NCBI RefSeq assembly: GCF_017308075.1
Contig: NZ_JAFKFX010000025.1
Span: 219,056-283,055, forward strand
DNA: 64,000 nt
Source of the DNA: Allobosea sp.
GTDB lineage: Bacteria > Pseudomonadota > Alphaproteobacteria > Rhizobiales > Beijerinckiaceae
Direction: 5' to 3'
Part shown: piece by piece, positions 17,619 to 25,967 of the stretch
How positions within the stretch are numbered: the first letter of the stretch is position 1
Layout of the letters: the number at the start of each line of letters is the position of its first letter
Position numbers and translations under genes: made by a program
The notes under the pieces: model-generated
What the model saw: the letters and a program-made list of their open reading frames with translations, nothing else
The model's database searches: none
Told to the model about the DNA's origin: nothing

Positions 17619-18713
17619 CTATTTCCTGCGGGGCGGAGCCGTGGTGCCGCGCACCACGAGATCCGGCTTCAGCACGACCCTGCGCGCCGGTGCGGCCGGC
17701 TCGGCGATGCGGCGCAGCAGCATCTCGGCCGATTGGCGCCCCATATCGTCCTGAAAATTCTTGATCGTCGTCAGCGCCGGATACCATTGCGCCGCTTCCT
17801 GGACATCGTCGCAGCCGACCAGCGAGAAGTCTTCGCCGGCCTCGAGCCCGCAATGGCGCAGGCCGAGCATCGCCCCGAAGGCGGTGAGGTCGTTGAAGCA
17901 GACCGCAGCCGTCGGCGGGTCCTCCACCGAAAGCACCTTCTGGACGCCTTTCAGCCCGTTCTCGCGCGTTCCCCAGGCGGAATAGACCAGTGCCGGGTCG
18001 AGCGGCAGACCGTGTTTGGCGAGCATGTCGCGATAGCCACGATAGCGATTGCAGCCGGTCGAAATCAGCTTGCTCTCGCCGAGGAAGGCAATGCGGCGAT
18101 GGCCGAGCTCCAGCAGATGCTCCATCGCCAGCATGGTGCCGTGCCGGTCGTCGGAACCGACGAAGTCGAGATCGACGCCCTCGATCTCGCGCGAAAGCTG
18201 GACGAGCGGCACCTGCGCCGCCATCAGATGGGCCAGCGTCTCCGCCGTGCTGCCGCCGGCCGGGCAGATGATCATCCCGTCGGGCCGGTATTCCTTCAGC
18301 GTGTTGAGCACGCGGTCCTGACGTTCCAGGTTCTCCGCATAGGTTCCGAGAAGGATCGAGCGGCCATGGGCGGCAGCCGTTTCCTCGATCGCCGCCAGGA
18401 GCTCGGCGAAATAGGGGTTGGTGATGTCGTGGAAGCCGACGCCGAGAATATTGGTCCGGTCGGTCCGCAGCGAGGCGGCGCTGCGGTTGTAGCTGTATCC
18501 CATCTCGCGGGCGATCTTCTGCACGCGATGCTTGGTCGCGTCGGCGACGAGCGGACTGCCGCGCAGCGCGAGCGAGACTGTCGCCGTCGAGACGTCGAGG
18601 TGATCGGCGATGATCTGCAAGGTAACACGCCCTCGCCCGCCCAAGCGTTCCCGAGTGATTGCGGCGCCCTTTCCGACGGAGGAGGGGTCCCGCAGGTTTC
18701 CGTCGCCAGCCAT
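17619..18713 (-). CDS. LacI family transcriptional regulator
   Basis: A 364-residue LacI-type regulator. The DNA-binding domain is shifted inwards: the helix-turn-helix VTLQIIADHLDVSTATVSLALRGSP runs from about residue 30, behind a 29-residue polar N-terminal tail. A periplasmic-binding-protein-like effector domain follows (ILGVGFHDITNPYFAELLAAIE). The ATG at 18713 has CAGGAGAAG six bases before it. A GATTT-motif site lies about 50 bases upstream, in the region shared with the divergent dehydrogenase. It is the best candidate for reading the five GATTT-motif sites in this region. Confidence 0.92.
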   Translation of the reverse strand: MAGDGNLRDPSSVGKGAAITRERLGGRGRVTLQIIADHLDVSTATVSLALRGSPLVADATKHRVQKIAREMGYSYNRSAASLRTDRTNILGVGFHDITNPYFAELLAAIEETAAAHGRSILLGTYAENLERQDRVLNTLKEYRPDGMIICPAGGSTAETLAHLMAAQVPLVQLSREIEGVDLDFVGSDDRHGTMLAMEHLLELGHRRIAFLGESKLISTGCNRYRGYRDMLAKHGLPLDPALVYSAWGTRENGLKGVQKVLSVEDPPTAAVCFNDLTAFGAMLGLRHCGLEAGEDFSLVGCDDVQEAAQWYPALTTIKNFQDDMGRQSAEMLLRRIAEPAAPARRVVLKPDLVVRGTTAPPRRK

Positions 18714-18761
18714 AAAGCGCTTCTCCTGAAGCGGGTTACCCACGGCCTTCAACCAGTTCTT

Positions 18762-18779
18762 GGTCAAATCGTTCCGCAT
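18762..18779. promoter_or_regulatory. GATTT-motif site D
   Basis: The left half GGTCAAATC is identical to that of site A, followed by a degenerate right half GTTCCGCAT. It lies between the divergent LacI and dehydrogenase genes, as expected of an autoregulatory operator. A TATAAT box at 18796-18801 faces the dehydrogenase. Confidence 0.5.
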
Positions 18780-18817
18780 GCTCACCGTCCATCTCATATA
18801 ATCCAGAGGAACTAAAG

Positions 18818-19729
18818 ATGACCGCTCATAAAGAAGCGATCGGCTTCATCGGCGTCGGCTTCATGGGCCAGGGCATGGCCTCCTGCATCCTCGCCAAAGG
18901 TTTTCCCTTGACCGTCATGGGGCACAGGAACCGCAAGCCCGTCGAAGAGCTCAAGGCAGCCGGCGCCCAGGAGGCCCGGACGCCGCGGGAGCTCGCCGAG
19001 AAGGCCTCGATCATCTTCCTTTGCGTCACCGGCACACCGCAGGTGGAGGCCGTGATCAATGGACCGGACGGCATCGCAGCCGGCGCGAAGCCCGGCACGG
19101 TCATCGTCGATTGCTCGACCTCCGATCCCGGCTCGACGGTCAGATTTGCGGCCCAGCTCGCGGCCATCGGTCTCCACCTTTGCGATGCCCCGCTCGGCGG
19201 AACGCCCGCGCAAGCGGCTCTTGGCCAACTCTCGACCATGATTGGCGCCGACAGAGAGGTTTTCGCCCGGATCAAGCCGGTCTGTGACGCATGGGCACAG
19301 AAGGTGGTGCATCTCGGCCCGGTCGGAGACGGCCACAAGATGAAGCTTCTCAATAACTTCCTGTCGATGGGCTATGGCGCGATCTATTCGGAGGCGCTGA
19401 CGCTGGCGCAGAAGATCGGCATCACGCCGCAGACCTTCGACAGCGTGATCTCGGGCGGCCGGATGGATTGCGGCTTCTACCAGACCTTCATGCAGTACGT
19501 GCTGCAGCGCGATCGCGACGCCCACAAGTTCACCTTGTCGAACGCGCTGAAGGATGTCCGCTATCTCGAAGCGGTCGCCAACGATGCCGGCATTCCCAAC
19601 CCGGTCGGCAATGCCGTCAAGAACGTCTATGCCCAGGCCGTCGCGGCCGGGAAGGGCGACGATTTCGTGCCGATGCTGTCGGATTTCGTGGCGTCGCAGA
19701 GCCGCCTCTCGCTCACCGACAAGGGCTGA
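18818..19729 (+). CDS. NAD(P)-binding 3-hydroxyisobutyrate / tartronate semialdehyde reductase family dehydrogenase
   Basis: A 303-residue member of the beta-hydroxyacid dehydrogenase family. The cofactor motif GVGFMG is at 12-17, the substrate loop DAPLGGTPAQA at 123-133, and the catalytic K176 with N179/N180 in KMKLLNNF. The loop reads LGGTP rather than the usual SGG, so the substrate pocket differs from GarR and LtnD types. It is transcribed away from the LacI gene, with a GAGGAACT ribosome site. It probably reduces or oxidises a short hydroxy acid made by the same pathway. Confidence 0.88.
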   Translation: MTAHKEAIGFIGVGFMGQGMASCILAKGFPLTVMGHRNRKPVEELKAAGAQEARTPRELAEKASIIFLCVTGTPQVEAVINGPDGIAAGAKPGTVIVDCSTSDPGSTVRFAAQLAAIGLHLCDAPLGGTPAQAALGQLSTMIGADREVFARIKPVCDAWAQKVVHLGPVGDGHKMKLLNNFLSMGYGAIYSEALTLAQKIGITPQTFDSVISGGRMDCGFYQTFMQYVLQRDRDAHKFTLSNALKDVRYLEAVANDAGIPNPVGNAVKNVYAQAVAAGKGDDFVPMLSDFVASQSRLSLTDKG

Positions 19730-19742
19730 GCGGCGCGCAGCC

Positions 19743-20660
19743 TCAATCCAGCCGGGCCGAGCCTTCGGGCACGGCCCGGACCCGCTCGCGATAGAGCAGG
19801 TAGAGCCCGGAGCCGATGACGATGCTCGCACCGATGAAGGTGTAGCCGTCAGGAATCTGGCCGAAGACGAACCAGCCGAGCGCCACCATCCAGACGATCT
19901 GCGAGTAATTGAACGGCGAGAGCATGCTCGCCGGCGCGCGCTGATGCGCCAGGATCAGCAGCCAGTGGCCGAGGGCCCCGAAAAGCCCGACGCTCAGCAT
20001 CAAGAGCCAGCTCGCCCCGTCGGCCGGCCAGGACCAGAACAGCGGCACCAGCGGCAGCATCACCACCGCCCCGACGATGCCGGAATAGAACATCGTCGTC
20101 TCCGGGGCGTCGCTGGCGGCGAGCATCCGTGTCGAGATGCTGTAGAAGGCGTAGCAGAAGCAGCCGCAGACGGTGAGCAGCGCCGCCGGGGGCAGCCCGC
20201 CGAAGCCGGGGCGCAAGATGATCAGCACGCCGATGAAGCCGACGCCGATCGCCGCCAGCCGGCGCGGCCCGGCCCATTCGCCGAGGATCGGCCCGGCCAG
20301 AAGCGCGACGAGGAAGGGCGTCGCGAACATGATCGAGACGCTCTCGGCCAGTTGCAGATATTTCAGCGCGATGAAGTTCAGCCCCGTCGAGGTCAGGAGC
20401 AGGAGCGAACGAAAGCCCTGCAGCCAGGGGCGGCGCGTCCGCAGGATGCCTGGCCGCGACCATGGATTGAGCAGGGTCGAGACCAGCGCCACGCTGATCA
20501 GATAACGGGCCGCGACGACCTGCATCGCATGCATCGAGCCGCCGAGCCATTTCGCCGAGGCATCGAGCAGCGCAAAGCACAGCACCGCCGCGCACATCAG
20601 CAAGATGGCGGTCAGGCGCGTCCGGCGCGTATCCGGGTGCGGAGCGGGGGCGGCCGACAA
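19743..20660 (-). CDS. EamA/DMT family permease
   Basis: A 305-residue inner-membrane protein with ten predicted helices in two EamA halves, about residues 15-145 and 155-295. Typical segments are AILLMCAAVLCFALLDASAKWL and SIVIGSGLYLLYRERVR. The only usable start that keeps the first helix is a TTG at 20660; no ATG is in frame upstream. A GATTT-motif site ends about 41 bases before it. It may move a metabolite of the sugar-acid pathway across the membrane, but this is only a link by position and shared site. Confidence 0.85.
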   Translation of the reverse strand: MSAAPAPHPDTRRTRLTAILLMCAAVLCFALLDASAKWLGGSMHAMQVVAARYLISVALVSTLLNPWSRPGILRTRRPWLQGFRSLLLLTSTGLNFIALKYLQLAESVSIMFATPFLVALLAGPILGEWAGPRRLAAIGVGFIGVLIILRPGFGGLPPAALLTVCGCFCYAFYSISTRMLAASDAPETTMFYSGIVGAVVMLPLVPLFWSWPADGASWLLMLSVGLFGALGHWLLILAHQRAPASMLSPFNYSQIVWMVALGWFVFGQIPDGYTFIGASIVIGSGLYLLYRERVRAVPEGSARLD

Positions 20661-20700
20661 GCGACGGGTCTCGGCATGCTTCTGCGGAATGGCCTGAGAT

Positions 20701-20718
20701 CAATGAACCGATTTAAAG
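20701..20718. promoter_or_regulatory. GATTT-motif site E
   Basis: Halves CAATGAACC and GATTTAAAG around a central CG. The second half is identical to that of site A at the other end of the region. It lies just upstream of the EamA permease gene. Confidence 0.45.
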
Positions 20719-20773
20719 GCCGAGACCAGTCCGGTGACGCATGCACGCCATGCCGGGAAGGCGCCGGCCTAGC

Positions 20774-21247
20774 TCAGGCTGCGTCCTCAACCTCGTCTTC
20801 GGGATCGTCGAGCTCGGCGCCGGCCTGCGAAAGTCCCTTGGCGACCTTGCGCAGCAGCTTGCGCAATTGCTTGCGTTCCTTGGAGTCGAGCTTCTCGAGC
20901 AGCTCCTCCTCGACCTGGATCCAGACCGCGTCGAGGGCCGTGGCAGTCTTCTGGCCATGTTCGGTCAGCGCGACCTGAACCAGCCTGCCGTCCTTGCCGC
21001 CGCCCTCGCGGCTGACCAGGCCCTGCAGCGAAAGCCGACCGATCGTCTTGGAAACCGTCGGCGGCTTGACCCGCAGCAAGGTAGCGAGCTCGCCCATGGT
21101 CATCGGCGCGGCCTGCAGCGCCTTCAGGGCCTGCTCCTGGCCCGGGAAGAGCCCGAGCGCATTCAGCCGCTCGCCCATCCGGCCGCGATGCAATCTCGCG
21201 GCGAGCAGCAAGGCGCGGCCGACGCTTTTCTCGATCGTCTTGGTCAT
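20774..21247 (-). CDS. MarR family transcriptional regulator
   Basis: A 157-residue winged-helix regulator. The recognition part MTMGELATLLRVKPPTVSKTIGRLSLQGLVSREGG is followed by the wing DGRLVQVALTEHG. The C-terminal 40 residues are a lysine-rich then acidic tail (EDPEDEVEDAA type), longer than in most MarR proteins. The ATG at 21247 follows GAGGGG. It is the last gene of the minus-strand catabolic block and lies 93 bases after the flavodoxin-fold reductase, which it may control through a phenolic or oxidising signal. Confidence 0.9.
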   Translation of the reverse strand: MTKTIEKSVGRALLLAARLHRGRMGERLNALGLFPGQEQALKALQAAPMTMGELATLLRVKPPTVSKTIGRLSLQGLVSREGGGKDGRLVQVALTEHGQKTATALDAVWIQVEEELLEKLDSKERKQLRKLLRKVAKGLSQAGAELDDPEDEVEDAA

Positions 21248-21340
21248 GAGCCGGCCCCTCGAAAAGATTGCCCATACTTTTCGCCGGCTCTGGAATCGCC
21301 TGCCAACATGACAGGCAAATGACAATGGTGCGACAATCAC

Positions 21341-21922
21341 CTAGAATTGTGCGGTCATCGCCTCGATCCTGCGCAGAAATGCCGTCCGGCTCTCCGGCGT
21401 CGAGCGGTTCATGTCGTAATGGGCCTGATAGCTGAGGCGAGCGGTTGGGTGGCAGACTGCCCGCAAGGACCGGCCGACCAGCTTGCGCGGCGGGTCGCCC
21501 ATCAGCATGGCCCGCCAGCGCGTGGCGCCATAGGTCGTTACCGCAGCAAGCCGGCGAATATTCCAGAGGCTCGGCTGTGCCTGCCCCTCGACCAGCTTGA
21601 ACGACACGCCGGGCAGGAAGACCCGGTCGAAATAGCCTTTCAGCATGGCGGGATAACCGAAATTCCAGACCGGGAAGCACAGGACCAGCGCTTCCGCCGC
21701 GCGCAGCCGCTCGACATAGCCGGCTACCGAACAGCCATTCTTCGCAAGGTCGAGATAGTCGAGCCGCTCCTGTCGGCTCAGCACCGGCTCGAAGCCCTCG
21801 GCATAGAGGTCGCAATCATCGACCTCATGGCCGTGCCGGCGCAGCCCGGCCACGGTCGCAGCGTGCAGCGCCGCGCCGAAGCTCTCGGGGTTGGGATGCG
21901 CGTAGACGACGAGGACGCGCAT
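21341..21922 (-). CDS. NAD(P)H:quinone reductase / flavodoxin-fold oxidoreductase
   Basis: A 193-residue FMN or FAD-binding protein of the MdaB/KefF/NQO1 type. The phosphate loop reads YAHPNPESFGAAL (8-20), and the active-site strand LCFPVWNFGYPAMLKGYFDRVF is typical. It would reduce quinones or similar electrophiles by two electrons. The gene begins two bases after the stop of the FAD dehydrogenase gene, so they form one unit. Confidence 0.9.
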   Translation of the reverse strand: MRVLVVYAHPNPESFGAALHAATVAGLRRHGHEVDDCDLYAEGFEPVLSRQERLDYLDLAKNGCSVAGYVERLRAAEALVLCFPVWNFGYPAMLKGYFDRVFLPGVSFKLVEGQAQPSLWNIRRLAAVTTYGATRWRAMLMGDPPRKLVGRSLRAVCHPTARLSYQAHYDMNRSTPESRTAFLRRIEAMTAQF

Positions 21923-21924
21923 GC

Positions 21925-23349
21925 TCAGCCGCCGGCCGCTTCACCCAGGCTGCGGAACAGGAAGGTCTTTCCGGCGCGATAGTCGTATTCCGGGTCCTCC
22001 CAGGCGACCATCTTGCCGGGATTGAGCAGGCCTTGCGGATCGGCCTCGCGCTTGAAGGCGAGCTGGACCTCGTCGGTCTGCTTCATGCCGCCCTCTTCCA
22101 GCGTGTAGCGATGCGGGTTGAAGATCGGCGCGCCCATCTCCTCATGGATCGCCATGATCTCTTCAAGCCGCTCCTCCGTGGTGAAGCGCACCAGCGGCAG
22201 GCCGAAGCAGGTGATCTTGCCGTCGAAGCGGACGAATTCGAGATGGCAGGTCAGCTCGTCGCCGAAACGCTGATGGATCTTCTCGACCAGCTCGACCTGG
22301 TTGGGGAACGGGTAGAGCACCTGCAGATAGGTGATCGACGGATCGACCCTGAGCGCCCGCAAGGTGGTGTGGTTCCAGGCGAGCTCGAAGGAAGCCGGCA
22401 GGCCTTTCGCCTCTTCCGGCGTCAGCTTGTCCGAGCGCATCAGCAATTCCGCGCCCCGGAAGCGGCGTGCATAGGCCAGCGTCGATTCCACCGCGAAATC
22501 CGCGATCATGGCGATGACGCAATGGCTGTCGCGCGGCAGGAATTTGCGATGGCGCAGGAAATAGTCGTGCGGCGCCGGCGCCGCGACGACGGCGAGTTCC
22601 TTCAACGCCAGCCCGTCCTGCTCGCCGAGCGAATTGGCGAATTCGGTCGCGCCGCGCAGGCTGTCGAAGCCGATGATCACGTCGACCCAGTTATAGGCCG
22701 GTCCGAGCGGCATCTCGACCTCGGTGATGATGCCGTTGGTGCCATAGGCGTGCGAGACCTTGTGCAGGTCCTCGCCCTGAAGCTCGAGGATGCGCGGAGT
22801 CGCCTCCATGGTCGCGACCTTGAGGCGGATGATGTTGCCCCAATCGCGCAGGCCGCCCCATTTGATCGAGCCGACGCCGCCGGAGCCGCCAGCGATGAAG
22901 CCGCCGACCGAAGCGGTGTGGTAGGTCGAGGGGTGCAGGCGGATCTCCTGGCGCGAATGCGCCCGAGTCTCCTCGTCGATCTTCGAGAGGATCGCGCCGG
23001 GCTCGGCGACATAGCGCCCCGCCTCGATCGCCTTGACCTTGTTGAAGCCGGAGAGATCGAGCACCACCCCGCCCGAGAGCGGCATGGCCTGGCCGTAATT
23101 GCCGGTGCCGGTGCCGCGCGGCGTCACGGGGATGCCGAGCGCATGGGCGGCGGCGAGCACCTCCAGCACCTCCGCCTCGCTGGTCGGCGAAACGATGATA
23201 TCGGCCGTGACCTGGTCGAGCTGGCGCTTCAGCGTCGGCGAGTACCAGAAGAAGTCCCGGCTCTTCTGCTTCACCAGCGCGGGATTGTCCTCGCTCCTGA
23301 TGTTGCCGAGGCGGGCCTTGAGGGCGGCGATGTCGTATTTCGTGCTCAT
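21925..23349 (-). CDS. FAD-binding (PCMH-type) oxidoreductase, GlcD-like
   Basis: A 474-residue flavoprotein of the vanillyl-alcohol oxidase superfamily. The FAD-binding domain covers roughly residues 45-220, with PRGTGTGNYGQAMPLSGGVVLDLSG and the pyrophosphate-binding TASVGGFIAGGSGGVGS. The C-terminus has the LLNPGKMV signature of GlcD-like 2-hydroxyacid dehydrogenases. It could oxidise a 2-hydroxy acid at the membrane or pass electrons to the neighbouring quinone reductase. The stop codon of the upstream amidohydrolase overlaps the start by four bases. Confidence 0.9.
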   Translation of the reverse strand: MSTKYDIAALKARLGNIRSEDNPALVKQKSRDFFWYSPTLKRQLDQVTADIIVSPTSEAEVLEVLAAAHALGIPVTPRGTGTGNYGQAMPLSGGVVLDLSGFNKVKAIEAGRYVAEPGAILSKIDEETRAHSRQEIRLHPSTYHTASVGGFIAGGSGGVGSIKWGGLRDWGNIIRLKVATMEATPRILELQGEDLHKVSHAYGTNGIITEVEMPLGPAYNWVDVIIGFDSLRGATEFANSLGEQDGLALKELAVVAAPAPHDYFLRHRKFLPRDSHCVIAMIADFAVESTLAYARRFRGAELLMRSDKLTPEEAKGLPASFELAWNHTTLRALRVDPSITYLQVLYPFPNQVELVEKIHQRFGDELTCHLEFVRFDGKITCFGLPLVRFTTEERLEEIMAIHEEMGAPIFNPHRYTLEEGGMKQTDEVQLAFKREADPQGLLNPGKMVAWEDPEYDYRAGKTFLFRSLGEAAGG

Positions 23350-24674
23350 GCGTCGGTGCTCATCAGATGGTCGAGTTCGCGATAATCGGGCAGCGTGCGG
23401 TCGATCGCCTTGCCTGAGATCAAGACGGTGCGCTCGGCCTGCGGCCGGGCGAAGAATTCGGTCCAGTTCCGTGCCCGGGTCAGGATCAGGTCGGCGGGGC
23501 CGCCAACACTGAGCCGGCCCTGCCCAGGCAGGCCCATCAGCGCGGCCGGCGTCGTCGCGATGCTCTCTACCCAGTCATTGCCGGAATGGTCCAGTTGCAG
23601 GATGCGCGTGCCCTCGCGCAGCACCTCGACGAGGTCGAGATCGCCATAGGCGTAGAAGGGATCGCGGGTGTTGTCGGAGGCGATCATCACCGGCACGCCG
23701 ACAGCCTTCAGCTCATGCAGCGCGGTGACGCCGCGCCAGCGCGGCGTGCGGCCGGCCTGCCGGTCCTGCAGATACATGTTGCACATCGGCAGCGAGACCA
23801 CGGCGATGCCGGCCTCGGCGACCTTGGCGACGATGCGCGCCTCGTCCCGCGGCTGCTGCAGGGCCAGCGAGCAGCAATGCCCGACGAGGATCCTGCCGGT
23901 GAAGCGATGGCGCAGCGCCGCGTCGGCAATGGCTTCCAGCGAGCGCGCCGCCGGATCATTGCTCTCGTCGACATGGAAATCGAGGTCGAAACCGTTCTCG
24001 ATCGCGGTCTGGAAGATCGTATCCAGCGCCGCCTCGAGCTCCGGGATCATGTAGGTGACGCAGCCGAGCAGCCCGTCACCATGCGCCCTCACCGCTCGGG
24101 TGATCGCCTGCATATGGGCGCCGTCGGCGACGGCCTCGACGCCGAACAGCGGCGAGCCCTGCAGGGCGATGCGCCCGGCCCATTCCGCCCGAAGCTCGGC
24201 CAGCACCGGCCAGGAGATGCCGATCTGCGGACCGAGCGAGTCGATATGGGTGCGGATCGCCGCCGTGCCGTGCGCGAAGGCGCAGCGCAGGCCGAACTCC
24301 ATGCGCGCCCTGACGTCCTGCGCCGTCCAGTTCGCCTCGCGATCGGCGCCGACGCTGGTCAGCGCCCCCATGAAGCTGCCGTCCGGATTCGGGCTGCGCG
24401 GCCAGATATGGCCCTTGTCGAGATGGGTGTGCACATCGACGAGGCGCGGCAAGACGATGCCGCCGTCGAGATCGACGGCATGCCCGGCATCGAGACTCGG
24501 CATGCCGGCCGGCAGGAGCGAGGCGACGACGCCGTCCTCGATCGCGATGTCGAGCAGTACAAAGCCGGCCCGGTCGCTCGCAACGGCCTCGGCCGAGACC
24601 AGGCAGGCCGGCACCCGGGCCTTGTTCAAGCGATAGCTGCCCGAGGCCGGGATTGCTGCAAAGCCGGTGGTCAC
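23346..24674 (-). CDS. Amidohydrolase family protein, cytosine-deaminase-like
   Basis: A 442-residue metal-dependent hydrolase. The first metal ligands are in DVHTHLDKGH, followed by a second histidine in DFHVDESND, a third in LVGHCCSLA and the catalytic aspartate in MIASDNTRDPFY. This is the CodA-like branch, acting on amidine, lactam or ring C-N bonds. The start is a GTG at 24674 behind GGAGAGAA; an ATG at 24749 lacks a ribosome site. Its place between an enolase-superfamily enzyme and a GlcD-like oxidase suggests ring opening or deamination early in a catabolic route. The substrate is unknown. Confidence 0.88.
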   Translation of the reverse strand: MTTGFAAIPASGSYRLNKARVPACLVSAEAVASDRAGFVLLDIAIEDGVVASLLPAGMPSLDAGHAVDLDGGIVLPRLVDVHTHLDKGHIWPRSPNPDGSFMGALTSVGADREANWTAQDVRARMEFGLRCAFAHGTAAIRTHIDSLGPQIGISWPVLAELRAEWAGRIALQGSPLFGVEAVADGAHMQAITRAVRAHGDGLLGCVTYMIPELEAALDTIFQTAIENGFDLDFHVDESNDPAARSLEAIADAALRHRFTGRILVGHCCSLALQQPRDEARIVAKVAEAGIAVVSLPMCNMYLQDRQAGRTPRWRGVTALHELKAVGVPVMIASDNTRDPFYAYGDLDLVEVLREGTRILQLDHSGNDWVESIATTPAALMGLPGQGRLSVGGPADLILTRARNWTEFFARPQAERTVLISGKAIDRTLPDYRELDHLMSTDA

Positions 24675-24773
24675 GTGGTTCTCTCCGGCTCGCCAGACGC
24701 CGCCTGAATCGGGAGGCGCGAAGATGAGGGCTCGGCGCGCCGCGATCAAGCGGCTCGTCGAGCCCCGGGGCGA

Positions 24774-25955
24774 TCAGAGCCTGAAGACCTGCTGCGCCGT
24801 CTTGTGGGCCCGGATGTAGTCCCAATCATAGCTGACGCCGAGTCCCGGCCCGGTCGGCACCGGCACGGTGCCGTCCTTGTCGACGGCGTCGATCTGGTCA
24901 GAATAGCCGCAGGTATAGACCGGCGGCACCGCATTCGGACAATCCGGGCCGAGCAGCGCGATCTCGTAGAAATTGGTGTTGCGCGTCGCCGCCATGCAGT
25001 GACGATGCGCCGGGCCGCAGGCGTGGATCTCGACATCGACGCCGAAAGCCTCGGCGAGATGGGCGATCTTCATCGCTCCGGTGATGCCGAGATCATATTC
25101 CGGGTCGGAGCGCAGCATGTCGGTGCCGCCGGCGATCAGGAAGTCGGCCTTGGTCTCGAAGCCACGCAGATACTCGGTCTGAAGGATCGGCGTCTTCAGC
25201 ATCTCGCGCAGCTTCTTGTGGGCGAAGGCCGAGACGCCGCAATCGCGCATCGGGTCCTCGTACCAGAAGTAGTTCGCCTCGTCGCAGGCCCGCCCGACAT
25301 AGAGCGCGTCGGCGAAGGTCCGCAGCTCGTTGGCGGGGTCGAGCATCAACGTCATCCGGTCGCCGACGGCCTTGGCGACATGGAGCACGTTGCGCGCCTC
25401 TTCCTTGGCGTCGCCCTCGTGCCAGCCATGCACCTTGTAGGCACGGTAGCCGAGCTCGTAGCAGCGCTCGGCGAAGTCGGCGAAGGCCTGCGGCGAGTCG
25501 AGCCCGCCATTGCGGTCGCCATGATAGGTCGAGGCATAGGATTTGAGCCGTGTGCGGTAGCCGCCGAGCAGGGCCGAGACCGAGGCGCCGTAGCGCTTGC
25601 CGGCGAGGTCCCAGAGCGCGATGTCGATCGGGCCGATGCCCATGCCGTCATGCTGGCGCAGCTCCCGCTTCATCTCGTTCCAGATCAGCTCGCGATGATC
25701 GGGATCGCGGCCGAGCAGGCTCGGCGCCAGCGAAAGCGTCTGCGCCATGGTCGAGCGGCTGCCGCCCCAGTGCATGACATATTCGCCCTGCGCCCCGTCA
25801 TCGCTGCGGATGACGATGGCGAACTTGGTCAGCTCCAGCGAGGAATTGGGCTTGTAGCCCATATTGTAGATCGCCCGCAGCTTGTCGGAGGAGACCCCGA
25901 GATTCCGCGCGGTGAACGAGAACTCGGTGATCTCGACTTCGGTGATGGTGGCCAT
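24774..25955 (-). CDS. Enolase-superfamily (mandelate racemase/muconate lactonizing) enzyme
   Basis: A 393-residue enolase-superfamily protein, probably an acid-sugar dehydratase. Metal ligands are D206 (LMLDPAN), E233 (WYEDP) and E261 (LQTEYLRG), with a candidate general acid/base H311 (VEIHACG). The second-strand motif is K174-V-H176 rather than the usual KxK, so one catalytic lysine is replaced by histidine. It sits directly after the TRAP transporter genes (12 bases), the typical arrangement for uptake and dehydration of a hexarate, tartrate or similar acid. The exact substrate cannot be assigned from motifs. Confidence 0.88.
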   Translation of the reverse strand: MATITEVEITEFSFTARNLGVSSDKLRAIYNMGYKPNSSLELTKFAIVIRSDDGAQGEYVMHWGGSRSTMAQTLSLAPSLLGRDPDHRELIWNEMKRELRQHDGMGIGPIDIALWDLAGKRYGASVSALLGGYRTRLKSYASTYHGDRNGGLDSPQAFADFAERCYELGYRAYKVHGWHEGDAKEEARNVLHVAKAVGDRMTLMLDPANELRTFADALYVGRACDEANYFWYEDPMRDCGVSAFAHKKLREMLKTPILQTEYLRGFETKADFLIAGGTDMLRSDPEYDLGITGAMKIAHLAEAFGVDVEIHACGPAHRHCMAATRNTNFYEIALLGPDCPNAVPPVYTCGYSDQIDAVDKDGTVPVPTGPGLGVSYDWDYIRAHKTAQQVFRL

Positions 25956-25967
25956 GGAGGGTCCTCT

